Origin: CAZKEG01 sp964601575 | GTDB taxonomy: Bacteria > Desulfobacterota > Thermodesulfobacteria > Thermodesulfobacteriales > Thermodesulfatatoraceae | DNA: 33,764 nt | Direction: 5' to 3' | Assembly (NCBI GenBank): GCA_964601575.1 | Contig: CAZROA010000105.1 | Span: 1 to 33,764, forward strand | In this document: piece by piece, positions 7,525-16,529 of the stretch | Layout of the letters: the number at the start of each line of letters is the position of its first letter | How positions within the stretch are numbered: position 1 is the stretch's first letter | Program-made: the position numbers and the translations under genes | The notes under the pieces: generated by a model | The model's input: the letters and a program-made list of their open reading frames with translations, nothing else | The model's database searches: none | Told to the model about the DNA's origin: nothing

Positions 7525-8808
7525 TCATGCCCGTTTCAGCAACGCTCGCACTTGCCCCACGAGATAAAGAGACCCGGTGACCAGGAGCGGAAGGTTTGAT
7601 CCTTTAAGCGCCTCTTCCAAGGCCTCTTCCCAAGAATTTTTAAAAACAAAAGAATTTTCACGAGAAAGGGCTCCTCCTTCTTTGGCCCTTTCCAGGTGCT
7701 CCCGCCATTCGGCAATGGTCACCGGTTTCCGCGGACCAGGTGGCTGGCACAAAAAGATCCTTTCCGCCTTGGGAAGTAAGGCCTTGAGCATTTCGAGATA
7801 AGGCTTGGTGCCGCCCTCATCCGAAGCGGCAAAGAGGAGATGGTAGCGTTTGATCCCATCCTCCTCAAGGCTCTCGAGCAAAGCCCTTATCCCATCGAGG
7901 TTGTGGGCACCATCCAGGATAACCAGCCGCGGGAGCTTGAACATCTCGTAACGTCCGGGCCAGGCCACCTCCCTTAAGGCCTGACGCACGGCCCCCTCGT
8001 GGAAGGGGAACCCCTTTTCTTCAAGGAGCTCGAAGGCCTTTAAAGCTAGGGCCAGGTTTGTCTGCTGAAACCGACCTTTAAGGTTCAGCTCAAGCCCTGA
8101 GAGCCGGCGTCGGCCCTGGTAAACGAAGCCGCTTTGACTAGAAAAAACCCGAAAGTCCTTATCAAATTGGAAGAGCGAGGCCGAAAGGTCCTTGGCCCTT
8201 TTTGCGATGACGTAAAGGGCTTCCGGGCTTACCGGCCCGACCACCACCGGGCGCCTTTCCTTAATGATGCCGGCCTTTTCTGCAGCGATCTGGCAAAGGC
8301 TCTCTCCGAGATAGGCCTGATGATCAAGGCCGATATTAGTGATTATCGCCACCTCGGGATCAATAACGTTGGTGGCATCAAGCCGCCCACCAAGTCCGCA
8401 CTCCACCACGGCAAGCTCCACTCCTTCTTCGGCAAAATAGAGAAAGGCCAGAGCAGTAGTGAGCTCAAAATAGGTGGCCGGGAGTTCACCAAGGGCCTCA
8501 CGGACCCGGGAGCAAAGGGCGGCAAAGCGTGCCTCTGAGATGGGCTTCCCAGCCACCCTGAAGCGTTCGCAGACCGAGACCAGGTGCGGTGAGGTGTAGA
8601 GCCCGGTCTTTACTCCATGGTGTCTGAGGAGGCCTTCAAGGATGGCGGCGGTAGAACCCTTGCCATTGGTGCCGGCGATGTGTACCGCCTGAAAGGCCTT
8701 CTCCGGGTGACCAAGGCGGGAGAGCAATACCGTGATGCGCTCAAGCCCGGGCCTTATGCCGTGGAACTGAAAACGCGAAAGCCACTCAAAGGCCTCTTTG
8801 AAGGTCAT
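7525..8808 (-). CDS. folC: Dihydrofolate synthase / folylpolyglutamate synthase
   Basis: 427 residues, a normal FolC length. It is a cytoplasmic ATP-dependent ligase that joins glutamate to dihydropteroate and extends folate polyglutamates. The P-loop GTNGKGST is at about 46-53. It is followed by LYTSPHLVSVCERFRV (the TSPHL folate-loop signature), VVECGLGGRLDATN and the NIGLDH motif. The C-terminal Mur-ligase domain includes WPGRYE and LDGAHN. The ATG is preceded by AAGGAGAG. The start lies inside the end of the vanZ-like gene (23-bp overlap), so the two are probably coupled. Confidence 0.95.
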   Translation of the reverse strand: MTFKEAFEWLSRFQFHGIRPGLERITVLLSRLGHPEKAFQAVHIAGTNGKGSTAAILEGLLRHHGVKTGLYTSPHLVSVCERFRVAGKPISEARFAALCSRVREALGELPATYFELTTALAFLYFAEEGVELAVVECGLGGRLDATNVIDPEVAIITNIGLDHQAYLGESLCQIAAEKAGIIKERRPVVVGPVSPEALYVIAKRAKDLSASLFQFDKDFRVFSSQSGFVYQGRRRLSGLELNLKGRFQQTNLALALKAFELLEEKGFPFHEGAVRQALREVAWPGRYEMFKLPRLVILDGAHNLDGIRALLESLEEDGIKRYHLLFAASDEGGTKPYLEMLKALLPKAERIFLCQPPGPRKPVTIAEWREHLERAKEGGALSRENSFVFKNSWEEALEEALKGSNLPLLVTGSLYLVGQVRALLKRA

Positions 8809-9949
8809 CTCTCCTTTCCTTCTGAATTTTGAAAGAGGACCAGACCCCTAAAGCGGCCAACAGGGCTGTGGTTAAATCAGGTGTCCGTCCTTGGATAAAG
8901 ATCTGTCCGCCCTCTGCCAAGACACTGAGACCAATGGCCCCTAAGACGGCTTTTTTGAGGGAAGATGAGCCCTCCAATCCCCAAATAAGGCCCCAGGCAA
9001 AGAAAATGAGCAGGATCTCCAAGAGATGAAAAAGAGCCCCCAAAGTAAAGTTTTGAAGATAAAAAAAGAAAGGGAGCCAGGCCTTACCGGAAAGAAAGGG
9101 GTTTCGCCATTGAAAGGGATACCAGGCCTCAAATAGAAGACACGCACCAAAGAGAAAAAGGGCCCCTTTTTTTCGGACCTTTTGGGGCCAGCGGCTCAAG
9201 ATGAGATAAAAGAGAAGAGAGAGCAGGATTCTCGCCAGGGCCTTGCTCAAGGAAAGGGTCACTGAACACACCCAGAGTCGACCAATCTCTAAAAGCCCGG
9301 CCAAAAAAGAAACTAAGATTGCTCCGGTCAAAGGAGAGTCGGAAAACCAGGAAAGGCTGGTTAAGGCCAAAAAATAGGCCGGCCAAAGGAGATTGGGCCA
9401 TGAAAAGGAAAAAGTGATCGATTTCAGATGGGTTTTCAGTTCTCCAAGATCAAAGGTGAAGTCAAAGGGTTCATAGAGTAAAAAGAAGGCGGTGCCAAAG
9501 AAGACCAGGCCCTTTAAAAAGGAGCTGGGCAAATGGAGATCAAGGGCCATGAGCGAAGCCACCCCGGCCCCTAGACAGGCCCCGATCAGGTTGGCCAGGA
9601 TGTCCATCAGGGCTGCATTTCGTTCCGGAATAAAAAGTTGCAGAAATTCTACGGTAAAGCTGAGGATAAAGGCCAAAGAGGCAGTCCAGAATAAACGTTT
9701 CGTCCAGCTTAGGTGATTCAAAAATTTGGCCAGGCCAAAACCAAAAGGGAAGAAAAAAAAGACGTTGCTCAAAAGATCCAGGCGCGAATGATGTTTGATC
9801 CAAGGGAGGGTAAGATCGAAACGGTTCAGGGCCTGATCAAAGGGGATAACGAAATGAAAAGGGTAAAGGGTCAGGTAAAGGATACCCAAGACGGTGATCG
9901 AACAAAAACCAAACCATTTTTTTTGGGCCGTCGAGGTCTTGGGAAACAT
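8786..9949 (-). CDS. Large VanZ-like integral membrane protein
   Basis: 387 residues, far longer than the roughly 150-residue single-domain VanZ proteins. It has many hydrophobic segments and is surely multi-spanning. The first third matches the VanZ pattern: LTLYPFHF, DLLSNVFFFFPFGF, FTVEFLQLFIPERNAALMDILANLIGACLGAG. The last third seems to repeat it in weaker form (FEAWYPFQWRNP, LAEGGQIFIQGRTPDLTTALLAALG), which suggests an internal duplication. VanZ confers low-level teicoplanin resistance in enterococci, but most family members have no known role, and resistance should not be inferred. It is the first gene of the minus-strand run and is divergent from lptF. Confidence 0.75.
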   Translation of the reverse strand: MFPKTSTAQKKWFGFCSITVLGILYLTLYPFHFVIPFDQALNRFDLTLPWIKHHSRLDLLSNVFFFFPFGFGLAKFLNHLSWTKRLFWTASLAFILSFTVEFLQLFIPERNAALMDILANLIGACLGAGVASLMALDLHLPSSFLKGLVFFGTAFFLLYEPFDFTFDLGELKTHLKSITFSFSWPNLLWPAYFLALTSLSWFSDSPLTGAILVSFLAGLLEIGRLWVCSVTLSLSKALARILLSLLFYLILSRWPQKVRKKGALFLFGACLLFEAWYPFQWRNPFLSGKAWLPFFFYLQNFTLGALFHLLEILLIFFAWGLIWGLEGSSSLKKAVLGAIGLSVLAEGGQIFIQGRTPDLTTALLAALGVWSSFKIQKERRDDLQRGL

Positions 9950-10024
9950 TTTGAAGCAAGGTTATCCTACCAGAAGGAAGAAGATGGTAACAGTTAATTT
10001 GTCAATTCCTCTTGGGGGAAAATT

Positions 10025-11125
10025 TTGATTTTATTTCGCTATATTGGGCGGGAAATATTCAAAAATTTCCTGGGCAGCTTGTTGGTCTTAAATGGCCTCC
10101 TGCTCATTACGCGCTTTACCGCCTTGTTAGTTACTTTGGCCTCTGAACACCTGACCCAGCAGGATTACCTCAGATTATTTGTCTATCTGGCCTCCTTTTT
10201 TCTGACCTTTACCATTCCGCTGGCCGCTTTGGTGGGTGTGGTCTTGAGTTTTATGCGTCTTTCTCAGGACCAGGAAATCTTGGCCTTTGAAAGCCTGGGC
10301 ATCCCTTTTCGTCGCTTGATGCTCCCGGTCATCCTTCTCTCTCTGATGGCCACGGTCTTTACCTTTGTGGTTACCATTAAGTATCTACCTTGGAGCAAGA
10401 GGGCCTTACGCAACCTATTATTTGAACTTACCGAGAGAAAAATCGCCCGTGGGATACCAGCCAAGACCTTTGTCAACTGGATCCCCAATCTCTCTATTTT
10501 TGTCCAAAAGGCCAGACACGAAGGAAAAAATCTGGCCCTGGTCTTCATGCTTGATGAGACCGACCCGAAGCGCTGGGGAATCATCTTTGCCTCCCGAGGA
10601 AAACTAGAGATTGAAGACCATAAAGTGGTGTTTCGGCTCTTTGATGGCTGTATCCATCTGGTAAGCAGGGATTACACCACTACCGAAGAGCTGCGATTCA
10701 AAGAATACATATACCGCATAGATCTGACCCGCTTTGAACGAAAGCGGGGACACAGTCGAGGAGAATTAAGTTTGACCCAACTAAAAAAGGAGGCCTCTCG
10801 CTATCCACCAGGGGACAAGAGGCGTCTTTCCTTTCTGATTGAGTATTGGAAACGCCTGGCCTTTCCCTGGGCGGCCTTGGTCCTTACCCTTTTAGGGGCC
10901 CCTTTAGGGGCCATGATGCGGGCCTCAGGGCGGGGAGCCGGGCTGGCCTTGGCCTCTTTTCTCTTCCTTACCTATTACTTCTTTTTCTCCGGGGCCACTA
11001 ATCTGGCTCAAAAACAGATTTTACCCATTCCCGTAGCCCTTAATCTGCCGAACTTGATCTTCCTGATCCTGGTGATCTTTTTTATCCAAGCCTTTGAAAG
11101 AGGTAAGATCGGACGGGCCAAATGA
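10025..11125 (+). CDS. lptF: LPS export ABC transporter permease LptF
   Basis: 366 residues, YjgP/YjgQ family. With LptG and the ATPase LptB it extracts LPS from the inner membrane and passes it to the LptC-A-D bridge. Typical features are an N-terminal amphipathic start (RYIGREIFKNF), three membrane helices in the first 130 residues, a periplasmic beta-jellyroll-like middle (about 135-265) and three helices at the C-terminus including GAPLGAMMRASGRGAG. The start is a TTG after a purine-rich GGGGGA; no ATG fits the family's N-terminus. The stop overlaps the lptG ATG (ATGA). lptF versus lptG is assigned from gene order and the C-terminal RxxGRGxG segment. Confidence 0.88.
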   Translation: MILFRYIGREIFKNFLGSLLVLNGLLLITRFTALLVTLASEHLTQQDYLRLFVYLASFFLTFTIPLAALVGVVLSFMRLSQDQEILAFESLGIPFRRLMLPVILLSLMATVFTFVVTIKYLPWSKRALRNLLFELTERKIARGIPAKTFVNWIPNLSIFVQKARHEGKNLALVFMLDETDPKRWGIIFASRGKLEIEDHKVVFRLFDGCIHLVSRDYTTTEELRFKEYIYRIDLTRFERKRGHSRGELSLTQLKKEASRYPPGDKRRLSFLIEYWKRLAFPWAALVLTLLGAPLGAMMRASGRGAGLALASFLFLTYYFFFSGATNLAQKQILPIPVALNLPNLIFLILVIFFIQAFERGKIGRAK

Positions 11126-12195
11126 AGATTTATACACGCTATCTCCTAAAACCCTATTTTAGTATGTTATCTCTCCTCACCCCGGTGATCATAGGAATTT
11201 ATTTACTGATCGAATTCTTTGACAAATTAGACAACGTGACCAATGCCGGTCTCCCTTTTACCTTTCTGTTCAAATACCTCGTCTTTAAAATCCCCCAGAT
11301 TGCCTTTGATACTTGGCCCATCTTGATCAGCCTTTCAGGCCTCTTGGCCATGGCTTATTTGGCCCGTGGAGGGGAACTCCTGGCCTTTAGGTCTTTGGGG
11401 TTTTCCAGTCTTAAATTGGCCCTGCCTTATCTCCTGACGGCGCTCATCCTCACCGCCGGCTTTACCGGGCTTGAGGAAAAGATCCTCCCGGAGAGTACCT
11501 ACCATGCCATCTATCTCTGGGCGGTAAAGGTCCAAAAAAAAGAACCTCGGGGGCTGTTGGTCAAGGGCAAACTCTTTTTCCGAGGGGTCAAATCCTTCTT
11601 TATCGGGCGGGCTTTAGATCCGGATGCTTCGTATTTACAAGACGTCATCTATACCAAGGTAAACCAAGAGGGGCAGCCTATCTTTATCGTCTGGGCCAAG
11701 GAGGCCCGATATCAAGCCGGGCATTGGGTCTTTAAAAACGGTCTTTATAAAGACCGAAAAGATGGCTTTGTCCCCAGATGGTTCCGCGAAAAGGTCCTTC
11801 CCTTGGAATTTTCCCCCTCTACCGTCCTGGTGGTCAAACGTATCCCCCGGGCCCAACACCTCCGGGATCTATTGATTCAGCATTCTTTCTTAAAGAAGGC
11901 CCGGCTCCCTACCACCCAGGCCGATAGCGAGATCGCTTATCGTCTGCTCTATCCCTTTATAGGCCCGGTCCTCTCGGCCATGTCCCTCTTTGTCCTTCTT
12001 GGTCAGAGGGGGAGACACGCCCTGGGGAAAGGGGTCTCCCTGGGGGTTTTGGCCATCCTTTTGGGTCTGGCCGGTTTTATGTTCCTGAAAGGGGTAGGAG
12101 ATACCGGGCGGCTCTCTCCCCTCCTGGCCCTGCCCTCCGGGCTCTTAGTACTTATCTTGGTCGCCTTGATTCTCTTTTGGCTCTTTCGGTTTTAA
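11122..12195 (+). CDS. lptG: LPS export ABC transporter permease LptG
   Basis: 357 residues, second YjgP/YjgQ-family permease. It forms the heterodimeric membrane core of the LptB2FG exporter. It opens with MKIYTRYLLKPYFSM, has three N-terminal membrane helices, a soluble periplasmic domain (about 130-270) and three C-terminal helices (YPFIGPVLSAM, KGVSLGVLAILLGLAGFMF and the final hydrophobic stretch). It is translationally coupled to lptF by a 4-bp overlap. Its stop overlaps the stop of the convergent pgeF gene by 3 bp, leaving no room for a separate terminator. Confidence 0.88.
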   Translation: MKIYTRYLLKPYFSMLSLLTPVIIGIYLLIEFFDKLDNVTNAGLPFTFLFKYLVFKIPQIAFDTWPILISLSGLLAMAYLARGGELLAFRSLGFSSLKLALPYLLTALILTAGFTGLEEKILPESTYHAIYLWAVKVQKKEPRGLLVKGKLFFRGVKSFFIGRALDPDASYLQDVIYTKVNQEGQPIFIVWAKEARYQAGHWVFKNGLYKDRKDGFVPRWFREKVLPLEFSPSTVLVVKRIPRAQHLRDLLIQHSFLKKARLPTTQADSEIAYRLLYPFIGPVLSAMSLFVLLGQRGRHALGKGVSLGVLAILLGLAGFMFLKGVGDTGRLSPLLALPSGLLVLILVALILFWLFRF

Positions 12196-12941
12196 AGCGC
12201 GGCCAAGGTTCCAAAACGACCGGTCCTTTTCTCCCGTCGGTACGAGAAAAACTCCGGCTGACATTTGGTACAAATCCCGGAGATAAAAATCTTTTCTTTT
12301 TGGAGGCCTCCCTGAAGGAGCTTATCTCTGGTGATGGCCGGAAGGTCAAAATAGTTCCCTTGGACCCGGAAGGGCCAAAATTCCGGCGGAAAGATCTTCT
12401 GGTAATCCCGAAATTCCGCACAACAAGGCCCAAGGGAGGGAGAGATGGCGGCCCATAGGTCCTCGGGCCTGGAATTGAATTCTTTCCGTAAGAGACACAA
12501 GGCCTCTTCGACCACTCCGGCCACTAATCCCCGCCAACCGGCATGGACCAAGGCCAAGACCCGCCTTGAGGGATCGAAGAGGACTATGGCCTGACAATCG
12601 GCCTGCTTGACCAAGACCCCTACTCCGGGCTGATCGGTGATCAAGATATCGTAACCACTCACTTCTAGATCCTCAGAAAGGGGCTTTTTCAAAATAAAGG
12701 CCCTTTTGCCGTGAATCTGCTTGGCCGAAAGCAAGACCGAGACCCCTAAAGTTTCTTTGATTAAGCATCGATTACGCTGGACGTTTTCCGGGGCATCCCC
12801 CACCTCAAAGCTGAGATTAAGCCCCTGATAAGGCCCTGAGCTATGGCCTCCCTGGCGGGTAAAGACGGCATGTCTCAGTCCAAGCCTTGCTAAGGCCTGA
12901 AATTGGTAAAATTTTAGACCCCGATAGGTAACGGCCTGCAT
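12192..12941 (-). CDS. pgeF: Peptidoglycan editing factor / multicopper-like YfiH-family protein
   Basis: About 249 residues from the ATG at 12939-12941. A longer in-frame reading to 13097 is rejected because its extra 52 residues are not family-like and would overlap the mqnA coding region. Motifs are FTRQGGHSSGPYQGLNLS, QIHG, KQADCQAIVLFD, LALVHAGWRG and GPCC. These give the His/Cys/His zinc site of the DUF152/laccase-domain family. In E. coli, PgeF (YfiH) removes wrongly incorporated residues from peptidoglycan precursors; relatives have been called polyphenol oxidases or purine-nucleoside hydrolases. The exact substrate here is not determined. It is divergent from mqnA and convergent with lptG. 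Confidence 0.88.
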   Translation of the reverse strand: MQAVTYRGLKFYQFQALARLGLRHAVFTRQGGHSSGPYQGLNLSFEVGDAPENVQRNRCLIKETLGVSVLLSAKQIHGKRAFILKKPLSEDLEVSGYDILITDQPGVGVLVKQADCQAIVLFDPSRRVLALVHAGWRGLVAGVVEEALCLLRKEFNSRPEDLWAAISPSLGPCCAEFRDYQKIFPPEFWPFRVQGNYFDLPAITRDKLLQGGLQKEKIFISGICTKCQPEFFSYRREKRTGRFGTLAAL

Positions 12942-12995
12942 CTGGCACTCTTTACCAAAAGGAGTATCTTGGGACAAACACATTGGAGAAAGGCC

Positions 12996-13802
12996 ATGGC
13001 CCTCACCGTCGGTTTGGTCTCGTATCTTAACACCGCCCCTTTGACCTTTGCCCTCAGAGAACTGGCCCGGGAAGACTGGCGTTTTGTAGAGGCCCAACCA
13101 ACCGAGCTAAACCAAGCCCTGGCCCAAGGGAAATTAGACCTGGGGCTTATCTCTTCCTATGAATATGCCCGGGGAGATTATCTCCTCCTGCCGGATGTTT
13201 CGATCAGTGCCACCGGACGGGTGGGTAGCGTGCTCCTCTTTTCCCGGTTGCCGTTAGATAGACTCTCCGGAGAGGAAGTTGTCTTGACCAAGGCCAGTGC
13301 CACCTCGGTGGCTTTGCTCAAACTGTTGCTTGAGGATTTCTGTGGCCTGAAGCCGCATTATCGCGTAGGGACGGCAAGGGAATTAGAAGGGGCCGCAGCC
13401 TATCTGGCCATTGGCGACGAGGCCCTGCGTCTGCGCCATCGTCCGCCTTTCCCCGAGGCCCATGATCTCGCCGCCCTTTGGATGGAACACACGCGACTTC
13501 CTTTTGTCTTTGCCGTCTTTGCCGTGCGTAAAGAGGCCTGGGAAGAAAAAGCGAAGGCCATCAGAGATTTTGCCTTGGCCCTCTATCTCTCGAGGGCCAA
13601 AGGGCTTTCCGCCCTGACCGGACTGGCTAGTCAATGTGTCAGACTTTCGGGGCTCTCTGCCGGAGAGTGCCTTCTTTATCTGAAGGGGATCGAATATGAT
13701 CTCTCCGGCCTTAAACAAGAGGCCTTAAGCGTCTTCTTTCAACACCTCTTCCGCCGGGGTGAGATCCCTCGAGTCCCAAGCTTAAAATTCATTGATCTAT
13801 AG
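12996..13802 (+). CDS. mqnA: Chorismate dehydratase MqnA (futalosine pathway)
   Basis: 268 residues from the ATG at 12996, chosen over an upstream TTG (12969) because GGAG lies 7 nt before it and the family starts close to its SYLNT motif. MqnA dehydrates chorismate to 3-enolpyruvyl-benzoate, the first step of the futalosine route to menaquinone. Visible are VGLVSYLNTAPLT near the start, LDLGLISSYEYA, and a periplasmic-binding-protein-like fold of normal length. YLAIGDEALRLRHR (about 130-145) matches the family's IGD.AL motif. It is a single gene with no other mqn gene in view. It implies menaquinone-based respiration. Confidence 0.9.
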   Translation: MALTVGLVSYLNTAPLTFALRELAREDWRFVEAQPTELNQALAQGKLDLGLISSYEYARGDYLLLPDVSISATGRVGSVLLFSRLPLDRLSGEEVVLTKASATSVALLKLLLEDFCGLKPHYRVGTARELEGAAAYLAIGDEALRLRHRPPFPEAHDLAALWMEHTRLPFVFAVFAVRKEAWEEKAKAIRDFALALYLSRAKGLSALTGLASQCVRLSGLSAGECLLYLKGIEYDLSGLKQEALSVFFQHLFRRGEIPRVPSLKFIDL

Positions 13803-13810
13803 CCAAGTTA

Positions 13811-14413
13811 TCAATCCTTTTTCTTCCAGCTCTTTTCTTCTCCCCGCAGGAGCCGCCTGATATTGGCCTGATGGCGAATCCAGATCAATACGGCCATAGC
13901 CCCGGCAATGGCTAGGTAGGCCTTGTTCCGGCAGATAAAGTAGATGAGAACCGGCATGAGGGCAGAGGTCAGGAGGGAGCCCACGGAGACAAAACCGGTC
14001 ATCTTTACCGCCAAGATAAAGACTCCCAGATTGATCAAGACCGCCACAGGACAGAGGACCAAGAAGACCCCGGTGGCCGTGGCCACGCCCTTACCCCCTC
14101 GGAACTTGAGATAAAGGGGGAAAAGGTGCCCGAGGAAGGCAAAAAACCCGGTGCCAGCCACAAGCCAAGAGACTTGAGGATGCCCGGCAAAGAGCCTTTT
14201 GGCTATGAGCATGGGAATGATGCCCTTCCCCATGTCTCCCAGGAGGGTGATCAGCCCCCATTTTTTACCCAGAAGCCTGGCCACATTGGTGGCCCCGAGG
14301 TTTTTACTGCCGTGTTCCCGGGGATCAAGGCCAAAGGGTTTGGAAACCAAGAGGGCCGTAGGTATGGACCCCATCAGGTAACCGAGTAAAAATATTAAAT
14401 ATTCCTTGGGCAT
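13811..14413 (-). CDS. plsY: Acyl-phosphate:glycerol-3-phosphate acyltransferase PlsY
   Basis: 200 residues from the second of two adjacent ATGs (14411-14413), preferred because GGAGG is 5 nt upstream of it. PlsY transfers the acyl group from acyl-phosphate to glycerol-3-phosphate, making lysophosphatidic acid at the inner membrane. The three signature loops are present: GSIPTALLVSK, the glycine-rich SKNLGATNVAR (usually GSGNxGATN; here S-K replaces G-N) and KFRGGKGVATATG. It has about five hydrophobic segments. It is convergent with mqnA (8 bp apart) and divergent from the second EF-G gene. Confidence 0.93.
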   Translation of the reverse strand: MPKEYLIFLLGYLMGSIPTALLVSKPFGLDPREHGSKNLGATNVARLLGKKWGLITLLGDMGKGIIPMLIAKRLFAGHPQVSWLVAGTGFFAFLGHLFPLYLKFRGGKGVATATGVFLVLCPVAVLINLGVFILAVKMTGFVSVGSLLTSALMPVLIYFICRNKAYLAIAGAMAVLIWIRHQANIRRLLRGEEKSWKKKD

Positions 14414-14469
14414 CATTTCCTCCTCTCCAGGCCACAATTTTCTACCAGAAAAACCGAAAAAATTGTAAT

Positions 14470-16527
14470 ATGTCAGCCATGGCTGGAAAGGGAAAGATCC
14501 ACAAGATTAGAAATATCGGGATTATTGCCCATATTGACGCAGGGAAGACCACGCTCACCGAGCGCATCCTCTACTATACCGGAAAGATCCACCGCATGGG
14601 CGAGGTCCATGAAGGCCAGGCCACCATGGATTATTTGCCCGAAGAGCAGGAACGCGGCATCACCATCACCTCGGCGGTGACCACCTGTTATTGGAAGGAC
14701 TGCGAGATCCACCTCATCGACACCCCTGGGCACGTGGATTTTACCATTGAAGTGGAACGCTCTCTGAGGGTCCTTGACGGGGCCATCGGGGTCTTTTGTG
14801 CCGTCGGTGGAGTAGAGCCCCAGTCGGAGACGGTCTGGCATCAGGCCGAAAGGTTTCGCGTACCCAAAATGGCCTTTGTAAACAAGATGGACCGGGTAGG
14901 GGCCGATTTCTGGGGCACCGTGCAGCAGATGAGGGACAAACTCGGGGCCAAGCCGGTGATCATCACCATGCCCTACGGGGCTGAACAAGACTTTAAGGGT
15001 GTGATCGACGTCATCCGGGAAAAGCTGATCCTCTGGGACGAGGAGTCGCAGGGGGAGCGATATGAATATCACGAAGTCCCAGCGGAGATGAGAGAGGAAC
15101 TGGCTCGAGTGCGGCAAGAACTCCTGGAGACCGTGGTCGAGTTTGACGAAGCGGCCATGGAAAAGTACCTGGCCGACGAGCCCTTGAGTGAGAAAGAGAT
15201 CCACGACCTCATCCGTCGAGGGACCCTTTCGCTTTCCATCGTGCCGGTCTTTTGCGGAGCGGCGTTGAGAAACAAAGGGGTTCAGCCCCTGCTTGACGGC
15301 ATCGTGCGCTATCTTCCTTCTCCCTTAGACATCCCCCCAGTCAAAGGCATTAACCCGGAGACCGGAAAGGAGGAAGAACGCCCGCCGGATGAATCCGCCC
15401 CTTTGGCCGCCTTGGCCTTTAAGGTACAGATGTTTGAAGGGCGGAAGATGGTCTATGTACGCCTCTATTCCGGGGTGCTTGAGGTGGGCAAGGCGGTCTT
15501 AAACGCCCCCAAGCGCAAGAAGGAAAAGGTGGCCCACATCTTCCTCATGCACGCCAACAAGCGTACCAGGCTTGAACGCGCCGGGGCCGGTGACATCGTG
15601 GCGGTGATGGGGCTTAAATTCACCAAGACCGGAGACACCCTCTGTGATCCCGAACACCCCATCCTGCTTGAACCCATCGGGGCCTATGAACCGGTGATCT
15701 CTATTGCCGTAGAGCCGAAGACCAGGGCAGAAGAAGAGAAGCTTGAGGCCGCGCTCTCAAAGATCGCCGAAGAAGATCCTACCTTTCGCGTATACGAAGA
15801 CGAAGACACCGGCCAGCGGGTCATTTCAGGTATGGGTGAGTTGCATCTGGAGGTGATCCTTGAGCGTATGCGGCGGGAATTCGGAGTGGAAGTAGCGGTG
15901 GGTAAACCGCAGGTCGTCTATCGGGAAACGGTGACCAAAGAGGCGGAAGTGACCGAGTCCTTTGACCAGATGGTCGGGGAGGATCGCTTGGCAGCCACGG
16001 TGCGTCTGCGGGTACGGCCCAGGGAGCGTGGGGCTGGTAACCTGGTAGGGGCTCTATTGCCCGAAGGAAAGCTCTCCCCGGAAAAAGAGGCCCTGCTTCT
16101 GGATACCATAGAAAAGACCCTGCAGGCCGGGATCGAGTACGGTTATCCGATAGTAGACACTGAGGTCATGCTCCTTGATATAGAATTCCCTACAGGTACC
16201 TTTAACGAGATGGCGGCACGGGCAGCCACCTCGGCGGCCCTGCGTAAGGCCTTTAAACAAGCGGCCCCCATTCTCCTTGAACCCATCATGGAAGTAGAGG
16301 TGGTCACCCCAACAGAATTCCTGGGAGAAGTGATTACCGAGCTCAATACCCGCAAGGGCCATGTCTTAGGTATCGAGGCCCGTGAGCCAGTCCAAATCAT
16401 CAAGGCTGAAGTGCCGCTTTCACAGATGTTTGGTTATTCTACAGATCTTAGGTCTGCCACCCAGGGTCGAGCGAGCTTTATGATGCGCTTCAAGAGATTC
16501 GATCAACCCGAGTCTTTAGGCAAATAA
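14470..16527 (+). CDS. Second elongation factor G paralogue
   Basis: 685 residues. The GTPase domain is intact: AHIDAGKTTLTERI, QERGITITSA, DTPGHVDFT, NKMD. Domains II-V follow in EF-G order. Domain IV differs clearly from the str-operon copy. The GGRGQYGHV loop is replaced by FDQMVGEDRLAATV (from residue 498), and the DGSYHEVDSSE loop by DIEFPTGTFNEMA. Many bacteria of this kind carry a second EF-G; in characterised cases one paralogue specialises in translocation and the other in ribosome recycling or acts under stress. Which role applies here is inference. No clear Shine-Dalgarno precedes the ATG; a second ATG is at 14479. Confidence 0.9.
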   Translation: MSAMAGKGKIHKIRNIGIIAHIDAGKTTLTERILYYTGKIHRMGEVHEGQATMDYLPEEQERGITITSAVTTCYWKDCEIHLIDTPGHVDFTIEVERSLRVLDGAIGVFCAVGGVEPQSETVWHQAERFRVPKMAFVNKMDRVGADFWGTVQQMRDKLGAKPVIITMPYGAEQDFKGVIDVIREKLILWDEESQGERYEYHEVPAEMREELARVRQELLETVVEFDEAAMEKYLADEPLSEKEIHDLIRRGTLSLSIVPVFCGAALRNKGVQPLLDGIVRYLPSPLDIPPVKGINPETGKEEERPPDESAPLAALAFKVQMFEGRKMVYVRLYSGVLEVGKAVLNAPKRKKEKVAHIFLMHANKRTRLERAGAGDIVAVMGLKFTKTGDTLCDPEHPILLEPIGAYEPVISIAVEPKTRAEEEKLEAALSKIAEEDPTFRVYEDEDTGQRVISGMGELHLEVILERMRREFGVEVAVGKPQVVYRETVTKEAEVTESFDQMVGEDRLAATVRLRVRPRERGAGNLVGALLPEGKLSPEKEALLLDTIEKTLQAGIEYGYPIVDTEVMLLDIEFPTGTFNEMAARAATSAALRKAFKQAAPILLEPIMEVEVVTPTEFLGEVITELNTRKGHVLGIEAREPVQIIKAEVPLSQMFGYSTDLRSATQGRASFMMRFKRFDQPESLGK

Positions 16528-16529
16528 CT

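Noticed and set aside
9950..10024. TTGACA on the minus strand (10000-10005) as a vanZ promoter
   Set aside because: The -35 is perfect but no acceptable -10 element lies 16-18 bp away, so it is not listed as a promoter.
12942..13097. N-terminal extension of PgeF
   Set aside because: The extra 52 residues do not look like the family and would run across the mqnA start. The ATG at 12939-12941 gives a normal-length protein.
14473..15204. 243-codon minus-strand open frame opposite the second EF-G gene
   Set aside because: It lies wholly within the clearly recognised EF-G coding sequence. Its product resembles no family and it has no ribosome binding site; it is a by-product of codon bias.
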